A stretch of 64,000 nt of DNA from an uncultured Pelagibacteraceae bacterium. Its GTDB lineage: Bacteria > Pseudomonadota > Alphaproteobacteria > Pelagibacterales > Pelagibacteraceae. Below, piece after piece: positions 56,594 through 64,000 of the stretch. The notes under the pieces were generated by a model, which searched no databases, had not been told where the DNA came from, and worked only from the letters and a program-made list of their open reading frames with translations. Location of the stretch: assembly GCA_902571525.1 (NCBI GenBank), contig CACGCL010000002.1:54478-118477 (forward strand). The letters run 5' to 3'. A program made the position numbers and the translations under genes. Position 1 is the stretch's first letter, and each line of letters starts with the position of its first letter.

Positions 56594-59500
56594 TTATGGA
56601 TTTACGGGGGTTTCGGCTTGATCGATCTTTTCTTGCTCAGATAAAAATCTTTGATCGTCCTCAAGAGCTTTTTTGTTCCATTTGTTTTTAATTGAACCAG
56701 TTCCAGCAGGCACAAGTCTTCCTACAATTACATTTTCTTTTAGGCCTGTCAAACTATCAGTTTTTCCTCTTATTGCTGCATCTGTAAGAACTCTAGTGGT
56801 TTCTTGAAATGATGCCGCAGATATAAATGACTCAGTTTGTAATGATGCTTTTGTTATACCCATTAATACTCTTTCACCGAAGGCTGGTTTTTTTCCATTT
56901 TTAACTAATTCTTCATTTACATTTTCTAATTTAAATCTATCAATTATTTCGCCTGGTAAATATTCAGAGTCACCTGAATTTTTTATCTCAACTTTCTTAA
57001 GCATTTGTCTTAAAATTGTTTCTATGTGCTTATCGTTAATAATAACACCTTGCAGTCTATAAACTTCTTGAACTTGGTTCACGAAATACTCAGTTAGTTC
57101 TTTAATACCTAAAATTCTTAAAATATCATGGGGAAGTGGCTGTCCATCAAGAAGGTATTCACCTTTTTTTATCTCTTCACCTGGATTAAAGTTTATATGT
57201 TTACCTTTTGGTATTAAGTAATTTGATGTTTCTCCTGAATCTGAGACTATGGATACCCTTTGCTTTCCTCTAACTTCCTTACCAAACATTACTTTACCAT
57301 CATTTTCTGCAATAATTGCACTATCTTTAGCTTTTCTTGCCTCAAATAATTCAGCAACTCTTGGTAAACCTCCAGTAATATCTTTTGTCTTAGAAGTTTC
57401 TTTAGGTAATCTTGCAATTACATCACCAGCACTAATTTTTTGCCCATCTTTAACTGATAAAATTGAATCTGGAACAAGATAATATCTTGCTTCATTATCA
57501 TCTGCTTTTTTTACTACATTACCCTTTTCATCTCTTAAAGTTATTCTCGGTTTTAATTCAGTATTTTTAGATTGAGATCTCCAATCAATTACTGATTTAG
57601 ATGATATCCCAGTAGTATCATCTAGTGTTTCAGATAATGAAACACCATCTATTAAATCAACAAGACCAACAATACCACTTTTTTCAGCTATAACTGGTGT
57701 TGTGTAAGGGTCCCACTCACAAATTTTAGAATTTTTTTTAACTTTATCACCATTTTTAAAAAATAATTTTGAACCATAAGGAACCTTATATATTGCAATT
57801 TGTATACCTTTTTCATCCTCCAAAGAAATTTGGGTATTTCTTCCCATAACTATTTGATTTTTCTTAGAGTCCTCCAGTAAATTTGTATTAATTATTTTTA
57901 GAATTCCATCATTTTTCACAACAATTTGTGAGTCTTGTTTAATCTGTGCTGTACCACCTACGTGGAATGTTCTCATTGTTAACTGCGTACCAGGTTCTCC
58001 TATTGACTGCGCGGAGATCATTCCTATTGCTTCTCCAACATTTACCATTTGTCCTCTAGATAGATCTCTACCATAAGACATTGCGCAAACTCCCTCTTTA
58101 GAACCACATGTTATAACTGAGTAAACATTAATTGATTTTACGCCTGCAGCATCAATTTTATCACATCCCGCTTCATCAATCATATCGCCTTTTTTGATTA
58201 TAACATCGCCAGATATCGGATTTTTTACATTATCAGCAACTACTCTTCCCAGTGCTCTTTCTGATAAACTAACAATGATATTACCTCCTTCAATTATTTC
58301 AGATAAAGTTATGCTTTGCATGTTTTTGCAATCACAATCTTTTTTCGTTATTGTTAAATCTTGCGCAACATCACACAGTCTCCTTGTTAAATATCCTGAA
58401 TTAGCTGTTTTTAAGGCTGTATCTGCAAGACCTTTTCTAGCACCATGAGTAGAATTAAAATATTCTAGAGCAGTTAATCCTTCTTTAAAATTTGAGGTGA
58501 TAGGTGACTCTATTATTTCACCTGATGGTTTGGCTATTAAACCTCTCATTCCTGCCAATTGTTTCATCTGAGCTGCAGATCCTCTGGCACCTGAATCTGC
58601 CATCATAAACACTGAGTTTATATTTAAACCTTGCTCTGTTTTTTCAGTTGCGGATATTCCTTTCATCATTTCTGATGCGACTTTATCTGTGCATTTAGAC
58701 CATGCATCCACAACTTTATTATATTTTTCACCTCTTGTTATTAATCCTTCAGAGTATTGATTTTCATAGTCTTTTATTAGTTTTTTTGTTTCCTCTATTA
58801 ATATCTCTTTACTATCTGGAATAATTAAATCATCTTTACCAAAAGATATACCGGCTTTAAAGGCATGTTTAAATCCTAAGTCTTTTATCTTATCACAGAA
58901 AATTACTGTACTTTTTTGACCAGTAAATCTAAAAATTATATCTATAATTTCAGATACAACTTTTTTAGGAAGAACTCTGTCAATTAAATTAAATGTAATA
59001 TCTTTGTTTTTCGGTAATAAATTAGCTAACAGAAATCTTCCTGCCGTACTTGTATGTTTTTCAACTTTAACTTTACCATTTTCGTCAACTGTTTCAAATC
59101 TAGAGATTATTCTTGAGTGAATTTTAATATTTCCTGATTCTAAAGCTTGTTCGATCTCTGAATTATTTACAAAATATCCCTCAATCTTTTTTTCTTGGTA
59201 AGGTGCAAGAGATAAATAATAAATACCTAATATCATATCCTGACTAGGGACAATTATAGGTTTGCCATTAGATGGGCTTAAAATATTGTTTGTTGACATC
59301 ATTAAAACTCTAGCTTCAAGTTGTGCTTCCAAACTTAATGGAATATGAACAGCCATTTGATCACCATCAAAATCTGCGTTAAAAGCTGCACAAGTTAATG
59401 GATGAAGTTCAATTGCATCCCCTTCTATTAATTTCGGTTCAAATGCTTGCACACCAAGTCTATGTAACGTTGGGGCTCTATTTAATATTACGGGATGCTC

Positions 59501-60763
59501 TCTTACAATAAGTTCTAAAGCATCCCAAACTGCATTTGTTTCTCTTTCAACTAATTTTTTTGCTTGTTTAATTGTTGATGCTAAGCCTAGTTTATTTAAT
59601 CTTGCGTATAAAAATGGTTTAAACAATTCTAAAGCCATTTTTTTTGGCAATCCACATTCATGTAATTTCAAGTCTGGTCCAACTACAATTACAGATCTAC
59701 CTGAATAATCAACTCTTTTTCCAAGTAAGTTCTGTCTGAATCTACCCTGCTTACCTTTAAGCATTTCTGCTAAAGATTTTAACGGTCTTTTACCAGTTCC
59801 AGTTATTACTCTACCACGTCTACCATTATCAAAAAGAGCGTCAACTGACTCTTGCAACATTCTTTTCTCATTTCTTACTATTATATCTGGAGCCTTTAAA
59901 TCCATTAATCTTTTCAAACGATTATTCCTATTTATTACTCTTCGATATAAATCATTTAAATCTGAAGTAGCAAATCTACCACCGTCTAACGGTACTAAAG
60001 GTCTTAGCTCTGGAGGAATTACAGGTATTACCGTTAGGATCATCCATTCCGGTTTGTTTCCTGTTTTAATAAAGGAGTCTATTAGTTTTAAACGTTTTAT
60101 AGATCGTTCTTCAGAAACTTTAGATTTTGTCTCGTTTATCGTCTTGACCAATATTTCTTTTTCTTGTTCAAGGTTTATCGATTTTAAAATTTCTAAAATA
60201 GCCTCAGCACCTATTCCAGCTGTAAATGATTCTTCTCCAAATTCATCCTGATATTTAATTAGCTCCTCTTCTGAGAGCAATTGATTTTTCTTTAGACCAG
60301 TTAATCCAGGTTCTATCACAATAAAATTTTCAAAGTATAATACTCTCTCCACCTCTTTTAATTTCATATCGACTGCTAAAGATATTCTGCTTGGTAGAGA
60401 TTTTAAGAACCATATATGTGCAACGGGTGTTGCAAGATTTATATGTCCCATTCTCTCTCGTCTTACATTTGATTTTGTTACTTCAACACCACATTTTTCA
60501 CAGATTATGCCTCTAAATTTCATTCTTTTATATTTACCACATAAGCATTCGTAATCTTTGATGGGACCAAATATTCTCGCACAGAACAAACCATCTTTTT
60601 CAGGTCTAAAAGTTCTATAGTTTATAGTTTCAGGTTTTTTAATTTCTCCATAAGTCCACGACTTAATTTTTTCAGGACTAGCTAGAGATATCTTAATACT
60701 ATTAAAATTTTGAGCATCAGATATCTCGCTACTTTTAAAAATGTTGCTTAAATCTTTTTTCAT
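56594..60763 (-). CDS. rpoC: DNA-directed RNA polymerase subunit beta'
   Basis: Catalytic subunit of RNA polymerase. The 1389-residue protein starts with the zinc-binding [24 protein letters not shown] region (about 73-96 in parts), holds the magnesium-binding NADFDGD motif (in [19 protein letters not shown], near 460), a bridge-helix region with [19 protein letters not shown], and a normal C-terminus. It begins 2 bases after the small cytochrome c gene rather than directly after rpoB. A 154-base gap then separates it from rpsL. Confidence 0.98.
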   Translation of the reverse strand: MKKDLSNIFKSSEISDAQNFNSIKISLASPEKIKSWTYGEIKKPETINYRTFRPEKDGLFCARIFGPIKDYECLCGKYKRMKFRGIICEKCGVEVTKSNVRRERMGHINLATPVAHIWFLKSLPSRISLAVDMKLKEVERVLYFENFIVIEPGLTGLKKNQLLSEEELIKYQDEFGEESFTAGIGAEAILEILKSINLEQEKEILVKTINETKSKVSEERSIKRLKLIDSFIKTGNKPEWMILTVIPVIPPELRPLVPLDGGRFATSDLNDLYRRVINRNNRLKRLMDLKAPDIIVRNEKRMLQESVDALFDNGRRGRVITGTGKRPLKSLAEMLKGKQGRFRQNLLGKRVDYSGRSVIVVGPDLKLHECGLPKKMALELFKPFLYARLNKLGLASTIKQAKKLVERETNAVWDALELIVREHPVILNRAPTLHRLGVQAFEPKLIEGDAIELHPLTCAAFNADFDGDQMAVHIPLSLEAQLEARVLMMSTNNILSPSNGKPIIVPSQDMILGIYYLSLAPYQEKKIEGYFVNNSEIEQALESGNIKIHSRIISRFETVDENGKVKVEKHTSTAGRFLLANLLPKNKDITFNLIDRVLPKKVVSEIIDIIFRFTGQKSTVIFCDKIKDLGFKHAFKAGISFGKDDLIIPDSKEILIEETKKLIKDYENQYSEGLITRGEKYNKVVDAWSKCTDKVASEMMKGISATEKTEQGLNINSVFMMADSGARGSAAQMKQLAGMRGLIAKPSGEIIESPITSNFKEGLTALEYFNSTHGARKGLADTALKTANSGYLTRRLCDVAQDLTITKKDCDCKNMQSITLSEIIEGGNIIVSLSERALGRVVADNVKNPISGDVIIKKGDMIDEAGCDKIDAAGVKSINVYSVITCGSKEGVCAMSYGRDLSRGQMVNVGEAIGMISAQSIGEPGTQLTMRTFHVGGTAQIKQDSQIVVKNDGILKIINTNLLEDSKKNQIVMGRNTQISLEDEKGIQIAIYKVPYGSKLFFKNGDKVKKNSKICEWDPYTTPVIAEKSGIVGLVDLIDGVSLSETLDDTTGISSKSVIDWRSQSKNTELKPRITLRDEKGNVVKKADDNEARYYLVPDSILSVKDGQKISAGDVIARLPKETSKTKDITGGLPRVAELFEARKAKDSAIIAENDGKVMFGKEVRGKQRVSIVSDSGETSNYLIPKGKHINFNPGEEIKKGEYLLDGQPLPHDILRILGIKELTEYFVNQVQEVYRLQGVIINDKHIETILRQMLKKVEIKNSGDSEYLPGEIIDRFKLENVNEELVKNGKKPAFGERVLMGITKASLQTESFISAASFQETTRVLTDAAIRGKTDSLTGLKENVIVGRLVPAGTGSIKNKWNKKALEDDQRFLSEQEKIDQAETPVNP

Positions 60764-60765
60764 AA

Positions 60766-61074
60766 TTATTGTACAAATGAGCTAAGTTTATTTTTCCAAT
60801 TTTTTCCTTCTTTTGATACAAATAGTGCTACTGCATCTATTTCTTTTTCAGATAATTTATCTTTGTAAGCTGGCATTACACCATATCCATTGGTTACTAT
60901 ATTGACAACATGTTCCATTGAAAGTTGATTGTTTCCACCGTCAGCGGCATTTAGAATATGACAATTTATACATGCTTCCTTATTGTAAAATATATTTTCT
61001 CCAATTTTTATGATATCTTCAGCAAATAGATTGGTAGGCATTAATAATAAAGTTAATAAAATTATTTTTTTCAT
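60766..61074 (-). CDS. Small periplasmic cytochrome c inserted between rpoB and rpoC
   Basis: A 102-residue secreted class I c-type cytochrome. Residues 1-18 form a signal peptide ([18 protein letters not shown], then EDI). The heme-binding CINCH motif (C35, C38, H39) follows. M67 in [24 protein letters not shown] is the likely sixth ligand. The mature protein is about 84 residues. Gaps to rpoB and rpoC are 2 bases each, so it is almost certainly on the same mRNA. Its specific partner is unknown; electron transfer to a terminal oxidase or dehydrogenase is the family role. Its cellular setting has no obvious link to transcription. Confidence 0.92.
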   Translation of the reverse strand: MKKIILLTLLLMPTNLFAEDIIKIGENIFYNKEACINCHILNAADGGNNQLSMEHVVNIVTNGYGVMPAYKDKLSEKEIDAVALFVSKEGKNWKNKLSSFVQ

Positions 61075-61076
61075 AA

Positions 61077-64000
<2,924 letters not shown>

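Overview
The window is AT-rich, extremely gene-dense bacterial DNA. Gene content, gene order and protein style (Lys/Asn/Ile-rich, shortened proteins, ATGA and TAATG overlaps, almost no spacers) point to a streamlined alphaproteobacterium, most likely a SAR11/Pelagibacterales member. No gene-free stretch exceeds 300 bases; the two largest gaps are the region around the tRNA-Ser gene (15318-15477) and the rpoC-rpsL gap (56440-56593). I see no insertion sequences, prophage, CRISPR array or rRNA genes.

Layout. 1-4671 (minus): a dioxygenase-like protein, rpiB, glyA, nrdR, ribD, ribE and the start of ribB/ribBA (C1 and riboflavin metabolism). 4740-5732 (plus): hemB. 5733-13050 (minus): a ten-gene run dapA-smpB-folK-relA/spoT-pyrE-pdxJ-acpS-lepB-rnc-recO. 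13092-15317 (plus): a lytic transglycosylase. 15322-15413 (minus): tRNA-Ser(GCU). 15478-22176 (plus): heterotetrameric sarcosine oxidase soxBDAG, followed by a family-3 ABC binding protein and permease with no ATPase. 22169-28295 (minus): gatCAB, an O-methyltransferase, trhO and a MATE transporter. 28341-34723 (plus): ruvX, pyrB, a dihydroorotase-like pyrC', plsY, topA and a RidA protein. 34724-39726: galU-ugd, panC, mgtE and lipB on alternating strands. 39715-56439 (minus): rpsL-rpsG-fusA, S10, spc and alpha ribosomal clusters ending in rplQ and rluC. 56594-64000 (minus): rpoC, a small cytochrome c, and rpoB running off the window.

How they work together. The first block links serine/glycine one-carbon flow (GlyA) to riboflavin synthesis. 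The sox block would feed the same pool, because sarcosine oxidase yields glycine plus 5,10-methylene-THF. The 39.7-64 kb block is the transcription/translation superoperon.

The most notable points are: a c-type cytochrome gene wedged with 2-base gaps between rpoB and rpoC; several genes missing from their classic slots (tuf, rpmD, era, dprA); a dihydroorotase paralogue without its metal-binding HxH; an NrdR with a shifted zinc cysteine; a compact RelA/SpoT; a long smpB/folK overlap; two A14 runs inside genes; and a perfect 14-bp palindrome upstream of soxB. I found no clearly new multi-gene system.
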